Source: an uncultured Alphaproteobacteria bacterium (GTDB taxonomy: Bacteria; Pseudomonadota; Alphaproteobacteria; CAAHEQ01; UBA3637). From it: a DNA stretch of 64,000 bases. Location of the stretch: the NCBI GenBank assembly GCA_934203105.1, contig CAKPYQ010000002.1:1-64000 (forward strand), written 5' to 3'. Positions 1 through 8,823 of the stretch are shown here, in pieces (within the stretch, counting starts at the first letter, position 1; each line of letters opens with the position of its first letter). Under the pieces are notes generated by a model. It searched no databases, was not told the origin of the DNA, and saw only the letters and a program-made list of their open reading frames with translations. Made by a program: the position numbers and the translations under genes.

Positions 1-25
1 GTATAAAGTAGCTACTTTCGATGAT

Positions 26-101
26 GACCCCATCGTCTAGAGGCCTAGGACATCGCCCTTTCACGGCGGTAACGAGGGTTCGACTCCCTCTGGGGTCGCC
101 A
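26..101 (+). tRNA. tRNA-Glu (anticodon TTC)
   Basis: The seven-base acceptor arms (GACCCCA and TGGGGTC) pair perfectly. The anticodon loop holds TTC, the T arm carries GGTTCGA, and CCA is encoded. The body closely resembles bacterial tRNA-Glu. A terminator follows at once, so it looks like the last or only gene of its transcript. Confidence 0.96.
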
Positions 102-104
102 ACA

Positions 105-130
105 AAACCACCCAAGCGGTGGTTTTTTTT
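105..130 (+). terminator. Rho-independent terminator after tRNA-Glu
   Basis: AACCACC and GGTGGTT form a seven-base stem around a five-base loop, followed by a run of eight T. Confidence 0.85.
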
Positions 131-312
131 ATGCCTGTTTTCAAAGAGTCTCTGTTTTCAAAGACTGCCTCTTTTCAAAAAGTGGCGGGCGTGTTTGCCT
201 GATGGTTTAATAAAAAAGCCCCGCAAAAATAGGGTTTGTTGCGAAGCAAAGTCTCTGGAGATAAAAAAAACCGTAAGAGGGCTTTATCAACTGCTCACGC
301 AAATTTACCAAT

Positions 313-337
313 AAAAAACGCCCCGTAAAGAGGCGCT
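313..337 (-). terminator. Terminator after ctpA
   Basis: Read on the minus strand, AGCGCCTC pairs with GGGGCGTT (with G-U pairs) around a five-base loop and runs into TTTTATT. It ends the leftward envC-ctpA transcript. Between 131 and 312 I see nothing else that can be supported. Confidence 0.7.
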
Positions 338-365
338 TTTTTACCATAAACCACGTTTTTTTAAG

Positions 366-1712
366 CTATTTCGATTGAACGCGCTCTTGATATACCGAAA
401 TGGATTTTAATATATCCAAAGCTCTGTCCAACTGATAATCTTTCTTTTCTTGGCCTTTCGCGTCATCGCCTTTTGCAGCAGCGGTTTCAGCCGGTTCTTG
501 AACTTTCTCTACGGCCGTTTTTTTATCCTTCTTTTGGCCGTCCTTTTTGCCCAAAGCACCGGGAAGATTCGATTCGCTGTATCCCTTGATAATTTCTTCT
601 TCTTTAATTTCCGCGCGCGGGATTAAAATATCCGGTTGAATGCCTTCGGCTTGAATAGACCGTCCGGACGGCGTGTAATAACGCGCGGTCGTGATTTTGA
701 TCGCGCCATAGCCCGGAATAGGCTTTACGCTTTGAACAGAGCCTTTACCAAACGACGGCGTGCCGACAATGACGGCGCGTTTGTGATCTTGCAAAGCGCC
801 GGCAACGATTTCAGAGGCCGACGCCGATCCTTCGTTAATCAAAACAACAATCGGCAAACCGTTTGTCACATCTCCCGGTGTTGCGGTTAAACGTACAGTA
901 TCTTCCACTTTGCGGGAACGTGTCGAAACGATTTCGCCTTGATCCAAGAACAAATCCGCGACGCCTTGCGCTTCGTCCAGCAATCCGCCCGGATCGTTGC
1001 GTAAATCCACAACAAAGCCGCGCAATTTGTCTTTACCGACTTTCTGCGTCATTGTTTCAACGGCCTTTTTGACGTTTTTAGCGGTGTTGTCGCTGAATGT
1101 GATAATGCGGATATAGCCGATATCGTCATTTTTAACTTCCGATCTGACAGATTCGATTTTGATGATATCGCGGATTAAAGTCACTTCAAATGCGTCTTGA
1201 TTTTTCCGTCTGACCATAATGCGAACTTTTGTTTTGGGTTTGCCGCGCAACTTGTCAACGGCTTCATTTAAGTTCAATCCCATAACGGCTTCGTCATCAA
1301 TGTGCGTGATTAAATCACCGGGTTGCAAGCCTGCTTTGGCCGCCGGTGTATCATCGATCGGCGACACGACGCGCAATAAGCCGTTTTCCATACTGACTTC
1401 CATACCGACGCCACCGAATTCGCCCTTTGTTTGGATCTGCATATCGCGGAACGTGTCGGCATTCATAAAGCTGGAATGCGGATCAAGCGATGACAACATT
1501 CCGTTAATGGCCGCTTCGATTAAGGCTCTGTCGGATACGTCGTCAACATAGTCGGTACGCGTCGTTTCAAATGCCGATCCGAATAATTCCAATAATAAAT
1601 AAGGATCATCTTTTGCGGTTTTTTGAGGCTTTTCGCTACCGGCAGCAAATGCCGATAATCCCAAAGCCAAAATGCTCACCAAAGCCACAGAATAAAATAA
1701 AGTTTTTTTCAT
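366..1712 (-). CDS. ctpA: C-terminal processing protease (S41 family)
   Basis: This 448-residue exported serine protease would trim C-termini of periplasmic proteins, often regulators of peptidoglycan hydrolases. An N-terminal signal peptide ends near AFA. A PDZ domain (about residues 95-180, with PAAKAGLQPGD) is followed by the S41 domain. The catalytic serine lies in NEGSASASEIVAGAL and the catalytic lysine in GTPSFGKGSVQS, as in the Ser/Lys dyad of the family. A charged Lys/Glu-rich linker (about 375-425) precedes the C-terminus. It lies 17 bp after the EnvC-like gene, in the usual envC-ctpA order of alphaproteobacteria, and is probably cotranscribed with gpmI and envC. Confidence 0.95.
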   Translation of the reverse strand: MKKTLFYSVALVSILALGLSAFAAGSEKPQKTAKDDPYLLLELFGSAFETTRTDYVDDVSDRALIEAAINGMLSSLDPHSSFMNADTFRDMQIQTKGEFGGVGMEVSMENGLLRVVSPIDDTPAAKAGLQPGDLITHIDDEAVMGLNLNEAVDKLRGKPKTKVRIMVRRKNQDAFEVTLIRDIIKIESVRSEVKNDDIGYIRIITFSDNTAKNVKKAVETMTQKVGKDKLRGFVVDLRNDPGGLLDEAQGVADLFLDQGEIVSTRSRKVEDTVRLTATPGDVTNGLPIVVLINEGSASASEIVAGALQDHKRAVIVGTPSFGKGSVQSVKPIPGYGAIKITTARYYTPSGRSIQAEGIQPDILIPRAEIKEEEIIKGYSESNLPGALGKKDGQKKDKKTAVEKVQEPAETAAAKGDDAKGQEKKDYQLDRALDILKSISVYQERVQSK

Positions 1713-1729
1713 CGTTTTTTCCCTTTTTG

Positions 1730-2914
1730 TTATATTTTAGAGGCAAACCAGCGTTCAGGATTGACCGGTTGGCCGTTTTGTCTGAATTCCATATAAAGCT
1801 TGTCCGAAGTGTTGGCGGACATACGTCCGACGGGCTCTCCGGTTAAAACGTTTTGTCCCACCGTGCAATCGATTTGATTCAGGCCGGATAATAAGCTGTG
1901 ATAACCATCCCCGTGTTCGATGATAATCAGTTTGCCATAGCCTTTAAATTCATCGGCAAACAGCACTGTACCGTCGAAAGGTGAAATGACTTGTGCATTG
2001 GATCTGGTTTGCATCGTTAATCCTTTTGCCGACCCGCCACCCAATGTTTTATCGCCATAGCGTTGAATGATGCGTCCGCGGGCGGGAAGAGGTAAACTGC
2101 CCAACGATTTTTGGAACGCGCCGGCAACCGGTGAGGGCGTCGGAATAGCTAAAATCGGTTTTTGTCTGGCAGCCGCATCGGCCAATTTTTTCATCTTTCT
2201 TTGCTTTTCTTTTTCCAATTTTGCCAATAAGTCTTCCAAGCTTTTGGCTTGTTTGCCCAAGCTTTCGGCTTTTTTCTTGGCGTCTTTGCTTTCAAATTCA
2301 AAGTGACTTTGCAAAATGGATTTTTGTTGCATTAACTTTTCCATTCTGCCGCGCTCTGTTTCCAAGCGGTTGGCGGCCAATTTGATTTGAGCCGCTTGCG
2401 CTTTAATAGCGGCTTGCAATGACGCCAACTTATTTAATTCTTGTTTTAATTTATCCGCCGTGGCGCGTAAAGGCTTTTGTGTGCTTTGTAATATCAAAGA
2501 ACTGCGTAAATTATCAACCGGATTTTGAGGGGCAAAAAAGACTGCTTCCGGCGGGTAAACAGCCATTTTTTGCAATCCGGACATTAAAATGATAATTTGA
2601 TTTTCTCGGGCGTTTAAACGGTTTTCGACTTGTTCTTTTTTATCTTGCAACTCATTTAAGTTTTTTTCCAACGCCGTCAGCGTCTCTTCATTATTTTGAA
2701 CTTGCGTCGCCGCTTTGACCATTTGTTGCTTGACGGAAGAAACTTCCGCCGCAATGCTTAGAGCTTTTTCATGCAATTCGGTTTGGTTTTTTTGCTCTTC
2801 TTTTAATTGCGCCTGCAACTTTTCCAACTCGGCAGACGAGGGGGCGCCAAAGACGCTCCCCGCCATAAAGATTAAACATAAAGCTAAACCGAAACAAAAA
2901 CGCATTTTTTTCAA
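1730..2914 (-). CDS. envC: EnvC-like murein hydrolase activator (degenerate LytM/M23)
   Basis: This 394-residue exported protein has a signal peptide, a long coiled coil rich in Glu, Lys and Gln (about 25-240), and a C-terminal LytM/M23 fold (about 275-390). Proteins of this shape activate septal amidases rather than cut peptidoglycan. The zinc ligands support that. The first His-x(n)-Asp motif is absent (KGLTMQTRSNAQ), and the last HxH is not intact in HGDGYHSLLSGL. The start overlaps the gpmI stop by 4 bp and ctpA follows, so the three genes look translationally coupled. Confidence 0.88.
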   Translation of the reverse strand: MKKMRFCFGLALCLIFMAGSVFGAPSSAELEKLQAQLKEEQKNQTELHEKALSIAAEVSSVKQQMVKAATQVQNNEETLTALEKNLNELQDKKEQVENRLNARENQIIILMSGLQKMAVYPPEAVFFAPQNPVDNLRSSLILQSTQKPLRATADKLKQELNKLASLQAAIKAQAAQIKLAANRLETERGRMEKLMQQKSILQSHFEFESKDAKKKAESLGKQAKSLEDLLAKLEKEKQRKMKKLADAAARQKPILAIPTPSPVAGAFQKSLGSLPLPARGRIIQRYGDKTLGGGSAKGLTMQTRSNAQVISPFDGTVLFADEFKGYGKLIIIEHGDGYHSLLSGLNQIDCTVGQNVLTGEPVGRMSANTSDKLYMEFRQNGQPVNPERWFASKI

Positions 2915-4452
2915 GCTTTTTCAATCAACGAGTGGCCCGTCATTTCAAGTGGTTGAGGCAAATGCATCAACTGTAATAAAGTCGGTGCAATGTCCGCTAA
3001 ACGGCCGTCTTTTAAGCCTTTTACATCGTCGGGAGCACAAACCAAAACGGCCTGTACCTTGCCAACCGTGTGCGCTGTATAAGGGGCTTTTGTGACCGGA
3101 TCTTGCATTAATTCGGCATTCCCGTGATCTGCTGTGATCAACATACAACCGCCAGCTTTACAAACAGCGTCGGCGACACGGCCGATACATTGATCGACGG
3201 TTTCAACGGCTTTTACGGCCGCTTCCATAATGCCGGTATGGCCAACCATATCTCCGTTTGCATAGTTGACGATAATCGCATCAAACTTGCCCGATTCAAT
3301 TGCGCCTACCAACTTGTCCGTTACTTCGATAGCCGACATTTCCGGTTGCAAATCGTATGTTGCAACTTTAGGACTTGGGACTAAAATACGTTCTTCGCCG
3401 GTAAACATTTTTTCTTCGCCACCGTTGAAAAAGAATGTAACGTGCGCGTACTTTTCCGTTTCGGCAATTCGCAATTGTGTTTTACCGTTTTCGGCCAAAA
3501 CTTCACCGAAAATATGGACCAACGGTTCGGGTGGGAACAACGTTTTTAACCATTTGTTATGTTCAACAGAGTATTCCGCCATTCCGACAGCTGCCGCAAA
3601 ATGGACAACGTGATCGCGCGGAGCTTTTGAAAAGTCCGGATTTAACAGCATTTCTGTGATTTCGCGGGCGCGGTCAGAGCGGAAATTGACCATTAAAACA
3701 CCGTCACCGTCGTTCATACCGTGGTAATCACCGACGATAGCCGGAATCATAAATTCATCATACTTGCCGTTGTTATAGGACGTTGCAATCGCATCGTCGG
3801 CATTGTCAAAGCGAACGCCTTGCGCGTCCACCATAGCATCATAAGCCAATGTCACACGTTCCCAACGATTATCGCGATCCATAGCATAATAACGACCGCC
3901 CAAAGTAGCAATCTTGCAATTTGTTAGATCTGCCGTTTTGCGTTCAAATTCGGCAACAAAGCGACGCGCCGAATCGGGCGGAGTGTCACGCCCGTCTAAA
4001 AACGCGTGAACGCGAACAGGGACATCTTCGTTGTCCAAAATACGCGCCAAAGCGATAAAATGATTCATATGAGAATGAACACCGCCGGGGCTCATCAATC
4101 CCATCAAATGGCAAGCCCCTTTTGATGCTTTTAATTTTTGGATTAAATCAACCAAAACAGGATTGTTTTTTAACGTATCAGAGGTAATTGATTCGTCGAT
4201 TCTGGGCAAATCTTGCATAACAACGCGTCCGGCGCCCAAGTTTGTATGTCCGACTTCCGAATTACCCATTTGGCCGTCCGGCAAGCCCACATTTAATCCC
4301 GATGTTTCAATGAATGAATGCGGGCAAGTGGCAATGAACTTATGCCAATTTGGAGTGTTGCCTGTTTCAATTGCATTGAATTGTTTTTCCGGACGGTATC
4401 CCCAACCGTCCAAAATGCATAAAATTACGGGACGTTTTACATTTTCAGTCAT
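2911..4452 (-). CDS. gpmI: 2,3-bisphosphoglycerate-independent phosphoglycerate mutase
   Basis: This 513-residue cytoplasmic enzyme interconverts 3- and 2-phosphoglycerate using two Mn ions and a phosphoserine intermediate. The length is typical of the family. Family motifs are present: LDGWGYR near the N-terminus, the nucleophile region NSEVGHTNLGAGR, DGRDTPPDSA, and the C-terminal metal site ITADHGNAE. It is the first gene of the gpmI-envC-ctpA run, placed after the 6S RNA terminator. The preceding 110 bp are AT-rich and probably carry its promoter, though I could not fix the boxes. Confidence 0.96.
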   Translation of the reverse strand: MTENVKRPVILCILDGWGYRPEKQFNAIETGNTPNWHKFIATCPHSFIETSGLNVGLPDGQMGNSEVGHTNLGAGRVVMQDLPRIDESITSDTLKNNPVLVDLIQKLKASKGACHLMGLMSPGGVHSHMNHFIALARILDNEDVPVRVHAFLDGRDTPPDSARRFVAEFERKTADLTNCKIATLGGRYYAMDRDNRWERVTLAYDAMVDAQGVRFDNADDAIATSYNNGKYDEFMIPAIVGDYHGMNDGDGVLMVNFRSDRAREITEMLLNPDFSKAPRDHVVHFAAAVGMAEYSVEHNKWLKTLFPPEPLVHIFGEVLAENGKTQLRIAETEKYAHVTFFFNGGEEKMFTGEERILVPSPKVATYDLQPEMSAIEVTDKLVGAIESGKFDAIIVNYANGDMVGHTGIMEAAVKAVETVDQCIGRVADAVCKAGGCMLITADHGNAELMQDPVTKAPYTAHTVGKVQAVLVCAPDDVKGLKDGRLADIAPTLLQLMHLPQPLEMTGHSLIEKA

Positions 4453-4565
4453 TTTATTTTCCTTTCTTGTTTGCTTTTCTTTAATATAATGGAAAATAAA
4501 ATAAAAGTGTAGTGTTTTTTGATAAAAAAAGAAAAAAATAAGGCAATTTTTTTATAAATAAAATA

Positions 4566-4592
4566 AAAGAGCGTCCATCGCGCTCCTTTTTA
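4566..4592 (-). terminator. Terminator of the 6S RNA gene
   Basis: On the minus strand GAGCG and CGCTC form a stem around a seven-base loop followed by TTTTATTTTATT. It lies just beyond the 3' end of the 6S RNA terminal helix and separates it from gpmI. Confidence 0.8.
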
Positions 4593-4598
4593 AATTTT

Positions 4599-4752
4599 AG
4601 CAGGCCTTCTTAGCCGTCGGTTTGAATCTGGAGACCAGATCACTTGTGTTTAATGAGTGACAGTAGTTAAGGAAATCCTTCTTGCCGTCCTCTTTCTGTG
4701 TTTATCGACCTTGGCTCTACAAGATACCTGACAAACCAGAAAGCCCGCTTAT
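4599..4752 (-). ncRNA. ssrS: 6S RNA, RNA polymerase regulator
   Basis: 6S RNA mimics an open promoter and binds sigma-70 RNA polymerase. The ends of this transcript pair over 12 bases: AGCGGGCTTTCT at the 5' end with AGAAGGCCTGCT at the 3' end, using two G-U pairs. The rest can form a long interrupted rod, including the internal hairpin ATCTGGTCTCCAGAT. It lies directly downstream of zapA, the classical place for ssrS in proteobacteria, and has its own promoter and terminator. The length of about 154 nt fits the family. Exact ends are estimated from the helix and the promoter. Confidence 0.85.
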
Positions 4753-4758
4753 ACTTAT

Positions 4759-4787
4759 ATTATACTGCTTTTTAATGGCGGGCGCAA
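4759..4787 (-). promoter_or_regulatory. Sigma-70 promoter of 6S RNA
   Basis: On the minus strand TTGCGC is followed after exactly 17 bp by a perfect TATAAT. The predicted start point falls at the first bases of the 6S terminal helix. Confidence 0.8.
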
Positions 4788-4795
4788 GAGGTTTT

Positions 4796-5107
4796 TTATT
4801 CTTTTTTTAATAAATCTGCTAATTCGCCGATTTTGGCGGCCAATCCTTCGATTGCTTCGATTTGAGCGGGATCAGGTCCGTCATTTTGTGTATTCCCGCC
4901 CGAATTTTTAGAGGCGAATAATTCTTGAGCAACCAAAACGCTGACCATAGCAAGCAATTGATTTTCCGGTATATATCCGATAGAGGAGGTTAATTTTGTC
5001 GCTTTATCGTTTAAATAATTCGCCAATTCCAAAATGTGATTTTCTTGCCCGTCTTGGCACGCGATTTTGTACGCATAGCCGGCGATTTTTAAGGTGACAA
5101 CAGACAT
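4796..5107 (-). CDS. zapA: Cell division protein ZapA
   Basis: This 103-residue protein has the ZapA layout: an N-terminal globular part (VTLKIAGYAYKIAC, then HILELANYLNDKA) and a C-terminal helix likely to form a coiled coil. ZapA binds FtsZ and stabilises the Z ring. The 6S RNA gene lies downstream, as in many proteobacteria, and an overlapping coiled-coil gene lies upstream. The start overlaps the upstream gene by 19 bp, which suggests coupled translation. Confidence 0.9.
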   Translation of the reverse strand: MSVVTLKIAGYAYKIACQDGQENHILELANYLNDKATKLTSSIGYIPENQLLAMVSVLVAQELFASKNSGGNTQNDGPDPAQIEAIEGLAAKIGELADLLKKE

Positions 5108-5319
5108 ATTTCCTCCTGTTTTTCTTCGCCCGATTCGTCCGGCGCGTCCAAAACACTCAACGCGTGATCAATGCGATCGTAAGTGGTTTGAATCGCCTCT
5201 TGCAACGTTTCGATTTTTTCTTTATGCAAATTTTGCTTTTGAATCGAAAAGACAACTGCGTCTTCTAAATCTTTGACAGATCGATGCAATTTTTCCAAAG
5301 CCTGTTTTAATGTGTCCAT
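5089..5319 (-). CDS. Small coiled-coil protein, DUF4164-like
   Basis: This 76-residue protein is almost wholly helical with heptad-like spacing (EKLHRSVKDLEDAV, then IETLQEAIQTTYDRIDHAL). A gene of this kind, often annotated DUF4164, commonly precedes zapA in alphaproteobacteria; the assignment rests on position and coiled-coil character, not on a motif. It overlaps zapA by 19 bp and follows recR after 11 bp. A role in division with ZapA is inference. Confidence 0.7.
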   Translation of the reverse strand: MDTLKQALEKLHRSVKDLEDAVVFSIQKQNLHKEKIETLQEAIQTTYDRIDHALSVLDAPDESGEEKQEEICLLSP

Positions 5320-5330
5320 TTTTGCCCCTT

Positions 5331-5924
5331 TTATATCTTTCGTCTGGTTTTAAAAGCGGCTTGCAGTGTGCCGTCATCAAGGTAATCCAGCTCGCCCCCG
5401 ACCGGTACGCCATGCGATAAAGCCGTAATAACAACGGGGTATTTTTCCATAATATCGGTCAAATAGTGCGCCGTTGTTTGCCCGTCCAATGTGGCAGGAA
5501 GTGCCAAAATGATTTCTTTGACTTGCCCTGCTTGGACTTTTCCGATTAAAGACGATATATTTAATTCTTCGGGTCCGATCCCGTCCAAAGCCGACAAAAC
5601 TCCGCCCAAGACATGATAAAGTCCGTGAAATGTGTTTGCTCTTTCCAACGCCCACAAATCCGCAATATCGGCCACAACGCAAATTTGCGATTTGTCGCGG
5701 CGCGGATCGGTACAAATCGAGCAAGGCTCGGTCGTGTCCATATTACCGCAAACGGGGCAGGGACGTACGTTTTTCATAACGTTATCCAACGCTGTGATTA
5801 ACGGCGCCATATGGGTTTGCTTTTTCTTTAACAAAAACAAAACTGCCCGTCTTGCTGACCTTGGTCCCAAAGCAGGCAGTTTCGATAATAATTCTGTCAA
5901 AGTTTCAATATCAGTTTTGGACAT
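5331..5924 (-). CDS. recR: Recombination mediator RecR
   Basis: This 197-residue protein acts with RecF/RecO in loading RecA onto gapped DNA. It shows the family order: a helix-hairpin-helix start ([17 protein letters not shown]), a four-Cys zinc site ([16 protein letters not shown]), and a Toprim domain beginning [14 protein letters not shown] with TAHYLTDIM near its end. It lies 17 bp after the ybaB-like gene. The recR-ybaB pairing is near universal in bacteria, but dnaX, which usually completes it, is absent here. Confidence 0.96.
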   Translation of the reverse strand: MSKTDIETLTELLSKLPALGPRSARRAVLFLLKKKQTHMAPLITALDNVMKNVRPCPVCGNMDTTEPCSICTDPRRDKSQICVVADIADLWALERANTFHGLYHVLGGVLSALDGIGPEELNISSLIGKVQAGQVKEIILALPATLDGQTTAHYLTDIMEKYPVVITALSHGVPVGGELDYLDDGTLQAAFKTRRKI

Positions 5925-5941
5925 TCACTTTTTCTTTTAAT

Positions 5942-6274
5942 TTAGAACGGTAATTCAAAGTTGTCCGGTAAATTCAAGCTTTTCTTAATGCTGTCAAACG
6001 CCTTTTCGGAAGCATCATCAACACGGTCTTTGGCGTTTTTCATGGCAACGATGATCAAATCTTCCAAAGTTTCAACATCGTCCGGATTGACAACGGATTT
6101 GTCCAATTTAATACGAACCGGTACCAATTTACCCGTTACAACCAATTCAACCGCGCCGTTTGCAGCCAAACCCGTAAATTCCGTATTTTCCATTTTGTTT
6201 TGAACGGCGGCCATTTGTGTTTGAACGGCTTGCGCTTTTTTAATCATACCGACCATATCCATCATATTTTTCAT
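5942..6274 (-). CDS. ybaB: YbaB/EbfC nucleoid-associated protein
   Basis: This 110-residue DNA-binding protein has the family pattern: a Met-rich N-terminal helix (MVGMIKKAQAVQTQMAAVQ), a beta hairpin (GLAANGAVELVVTGKL), and a C-terminal helix with LEDLIIVAMKNAKDRV. It probably works as a dimer on the nucleoid. It lies just before recR, the conserved neighbour, and 3 bp after the LOG-family gene. Confidence 0.92.
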   Translation of the reverse strand: MKNMMDMVGMIKKAQAVQTQMAAVQNKMENTEFTGLAANGAVELVVTGKLVPVRIKLDKSVVNPDDVETLEDLIIVAMKNAKDRVDDASEKAFDSIKKSLNLPDNFELPF

Positions 6275-6277
6275 TTT

Positions 6278-6877
6278 TTAAACTCCTTTATTTAAATATT
6301 TGTTGTACAAACTAAATTTGTCCGGCGCGTTCAAAATGCATGGCAAAATATCGTCAATTTTTGATACACTGAACACATTTTTTAATTGCTCCGGCTTGGA
6401 AAAGTGGTGTTTTATCGGCAAAAACGTCACTTCTTCCAACAAATCAAAGTATCCTTCAATATTAACAAGAATTATCGGTTTGTCAATCACATTGTACGCA
6501 TTTAACAATAAAACGTGAAAATATTCGTCAATCGTGCCGAATGATCCGGGGAAAACAATAAACGCGTCTGCCAAATCGACAAACAAATCTTTACGTTTGC
6601 CCAACGTTTCGGCCAAGTACAGTTGATTAAACTTTTCTTTATCGTTGACTTCGTTTAAAAACGCGAACATCGGAACACCGGTAATCGAATGCTTTTCGGC
6701 GCGGATCGCTCCGTGATAGATTTTCCCCATAAAGCCTTCTTGTCCCGCACCGAATATAATGCGATAACCCAAATTTGATACTTTACGGGCAAAATCTTCC
6801 AACTGATCAGAATATTTTGCATAATCGCCCATTTGCGATCCGCAAAACATACATAAGTTTTTAATTTCTTTTGCCAT
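6278..6877 (-). CDS. LOG-family (TIGR00730-type) nucleotide-binding protein
   Basis: This 199-residue Rossmann-fold protein resembles the family of cytokinin riboside 5'-monophosphate phosphoribohydrolases. It begins with CMFCGSQMGDY, a form of the CxFCGSs start, and has GAGQEGFMGKIYHGA. The family motif PGGxGTxxE appears as FPGSFGTIDEYF, with Ser for the second Gly. Whether it is active as a nucleotide phosphoribohydrolase is open. It lies between alaS and ybaB, 3 bp from the latter, and is probably cotranscribed with recR. Confidence 0.8.
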   Translation of the reverse strand: MAKEIKNLCMFCGSQMGDYAKYSDQLEDFARKVSNLGYRIIFGAGQEGFMGKIYHGAIRAEKHSITGVPMFAFLNEVNDKEKFNQLYLAETLGKRKDLFVDLADAFIVFPGSFGTIDEYFHVLLLNAYNVIDKPIILVNIEGYFDLLEEVTFLPIKHHFSKPEQLKNVFSVSKIDDILPCILNAPDKFSLYNKYLNKGV

Positions 6878-6890
6878 ACATCGGCCCCGT

Positions 6891-8675
6891 TTATTCCAAA
6901 ACCGCTTTGATACGGCGAACGCCGGCCGAAGAAGCTTCTTCTTTCAAAATGCGGAAGTGCCCCATTTTGGAAGTGTTTTCAACGTGCGGACCACCGCAAA
7001 TTTCTTTTGAAACATTGTCGCCGACAGTGTAAACTTTGACTTTTTCAGCATCATACTTGTTGGTAAATAAACCGATAGCACCAGCTTTTTGAGCTTCGTC
7101 CAAAGTCATTTCTTCCATTTTGACCGGCAAGTTTTGAGCAATGATCGCATTCACATCATCTTCGACTTTCTTTAATTCTTCGGCGGTCAGTTTGCGCCCG
7201 AAAGAAAAGTCAAAACGCATTCTTTCGGCCGTCAAGTTCGAACCGCGTTGTGAAATGGAGGAATCGATGTCTTTACGCAAAACAGCTTGCAAAATATGCG
7301 TCGCTGTGTGATAAGCCGTTGTTTTTTCGGAATGATCCGCCAAACCGCCTTTGAACTTTTGTTCTGCGCCGGCGCGGGATTTTGCTTGATGCTCTTCAAA
7401 GCATTTTTTAAAGCCGTTTTCATCAACGGTGATCCCGTTTTCAGAGGCAACTTCTTGTGTAAATTCCAACGGGAAACCGAAAGTGTCGTATAAATGGAAA
7501 GCTGTTTGTCCGTCGATTTGCTTGTTGTCGCCCAATTTAGCCATTACTTTTTCCATTTCTTTTAAGCCCGATTGCAACGTGCGTTTAAACAAAGTTTCTT
7601 CTTTTTCCAAAGCTTGTAAAATATCGGCTCTGTTTTGTTCCAATTCCGGATAGTGGTTTTTGTGTTTTTGAATGAACATATCCGCCAATGTCGCAAAAAC
7701 ATTTTCTTCGACACCCAATTGCTTTAACGAACGAATCGCCGAGCGAATAATTCGTCTCAAAACATAACCTTGCTCCGTATTTGACGGTTTAACACCGCGA
7801 ACGTCGCCCAAAATGAATGTAGCCGCTCTGACATGATCAACGATTCTGCGGAACAGTTTTTCGTTTCCTTGATACGTTTTGCCGCTGATTTGTTCCAATT
7901 TAGCAATCACATCGGCGAACAATTCAGTCATATAAACGTCGGCAACGTTGTTTAAAACACACAAAACGCGCTCTAAACCCATACCGGTATCGACGTTTTT
8001 TTGCTTTAAAGGTTCGAATGTGCAGTCGGCTTTTTTAAAGTATTGCATAAATACGTTATTCCAAATTTCCATATATTTGCCGCAATGGCAAGACGGGCCG
8101 CAATCAGGGCCGCAAGCCGGTTTGGACAAATCATTGACAAAGATTTCCGTATCCGGACCGCAAGGACCCGTTAAACCGGCAGGCCCCCACCAGTTATCAC
8201 CTTCACCATAAAAGAAGATTTGATCATCTTTTAATCCGCACTCTTTCCACGCATTTGCCGCTTCTTCGTCTTTGGGAGCGTCTTTATTGCCCGCAAAGCA
8301 GGTGACTGCCAATTGTTCTGGTTCAAAGCCCAAAACTTTGGTTAATAATTCATAACTCATATGAATTGATTCATTTTTAAAATAATCGCCTAACGACCAG
8401 TTACCCAACATTTCAAAGAATGTTAAGTGTGATCTGTCGCCGACTTCGTCAATGTCGCAAGTTCTGATACAACGTTGAACATCGGTTAATCTGTGTCCTT
8501 CGGGGTGTTTTTCGCCCAATAAATACGGGACCAACGGGTGCATTCCGGCGGTTGTGAATAACACTGTCGGATCGTTTTCCGGAATCAAAGAAGCGTTTTG
8601 AATTTCTTTGTGTCCGTGTGATTTAAAAAAGTTTAAATAAGCACTGCGCAATTCTTCATAAGATAATTTTTTCAT
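6891..8675 (-). CDS. alaS: Alanyl-tRNA synthetase, short form without C-Ala domain
   Basis: This enzyme charges tRNA-Ala. The catalytic class II core is complete: YLNFFKSHGH at the start, FTTAGMHPLVPYLLGE, RCIRTCDIDEVGDRSHLTFFEM and DTGMGLERVL. The editing domain carries HTATH and CGGPH, the four zinc/editing residues. The protein stops at residue 594 with GVRRIKAVLE, whereas most alphaproteobacterial AlaRS run to about 870-890 residues with DHHA1/C-Ala regions. There is no frameshift remnant; the next gene starts 13 bp later. This resembles the short AlaRS of some other bacterial groups and may be transferred. Confidence 0.93.
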   Translation of the reverse strand: MKKLSYEELRSAYLNFFKSHGHKEIQNASLIPENDPTVLFTTAGMHPLVPYLLGEKHPEGHRLTDVQRCIRTCDIDEVGDRSHLTFFEMLGNWSLGDYFKNESIHMSYELLTKVLGFEPEQLAVTCFAGNKDAPKDEEAANAWKECGLKDDQIFFYGEGDNWWGPAGLTGPCGPDTEIFVNDLSKPACGPDCGPSCHCGKYMEIWNNVFMQYFKKADCTFEPLKQKNVDTGMGLERVLCVLNNVADVYMTELFADVIAKLEQISGKTYQGNEKLFRRIVDHVRAATFILGDVRGVKPSNTEQGYVLRRIIRSAIRSLKQLGVEENVFATLADMFIQKHKNHYPELEQNRADILQALEKEETLFKRTLQSGLKEMEKVMAKLGDNKQIDGQTAFHLYDTFGFPLEFTQEVASENGITVDENGFKKCFEEHQAKSRAGAEQKFKGGLADHSEKTTAYHTATHILQAVLRKDIDSSISQRGSNLTAERMRFDFSFGRKLTAEELKKVEDDVNAIIAQNLPVKMEEMTLDEAQKAGAIGLFTNKYDAEKVKVYTVGDNVSKEICGGPHVENTSKMGHFRILKEEASSAGVRRIKAVLE

Positions 8676-8763
8676 TTTCCATATCCTTTAATTTAAAAAA
8701 ACATTATTTTTGGGATTATATATGCTTTTTTACCAAAGCGCAAGTTTTTTAATAAATAATTTT

Positions 8764-8817
8764 ATCGCCTTTGTTTAAAGTCGATGCGAACGCATTTTTT
8801 TTTAAAACAAAGGCGAT
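8764..8817. terminator. Inverted repeat between alaS and the Cys-rich prepilin-like gene
   Basis: Thirteen-base arms (ATCGCCTTTGTTT and its complement) enclose a small ATGCG/CGCAT hairpin that runs into T9 on the plus strand. It sits just beyond the stop of the minus-strand gene at 8824, so it may end that transcript, although the minus-strand exit lacks a clean T run. Confidence 0.5.
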
Positions 8818-8823
8818 GTTTTT

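Noticed and set aside
21..314. Plus-strand open frame across tRNA-Glu
   Set aside because: It covers the tRNA and its terminator and has no ribosome site.
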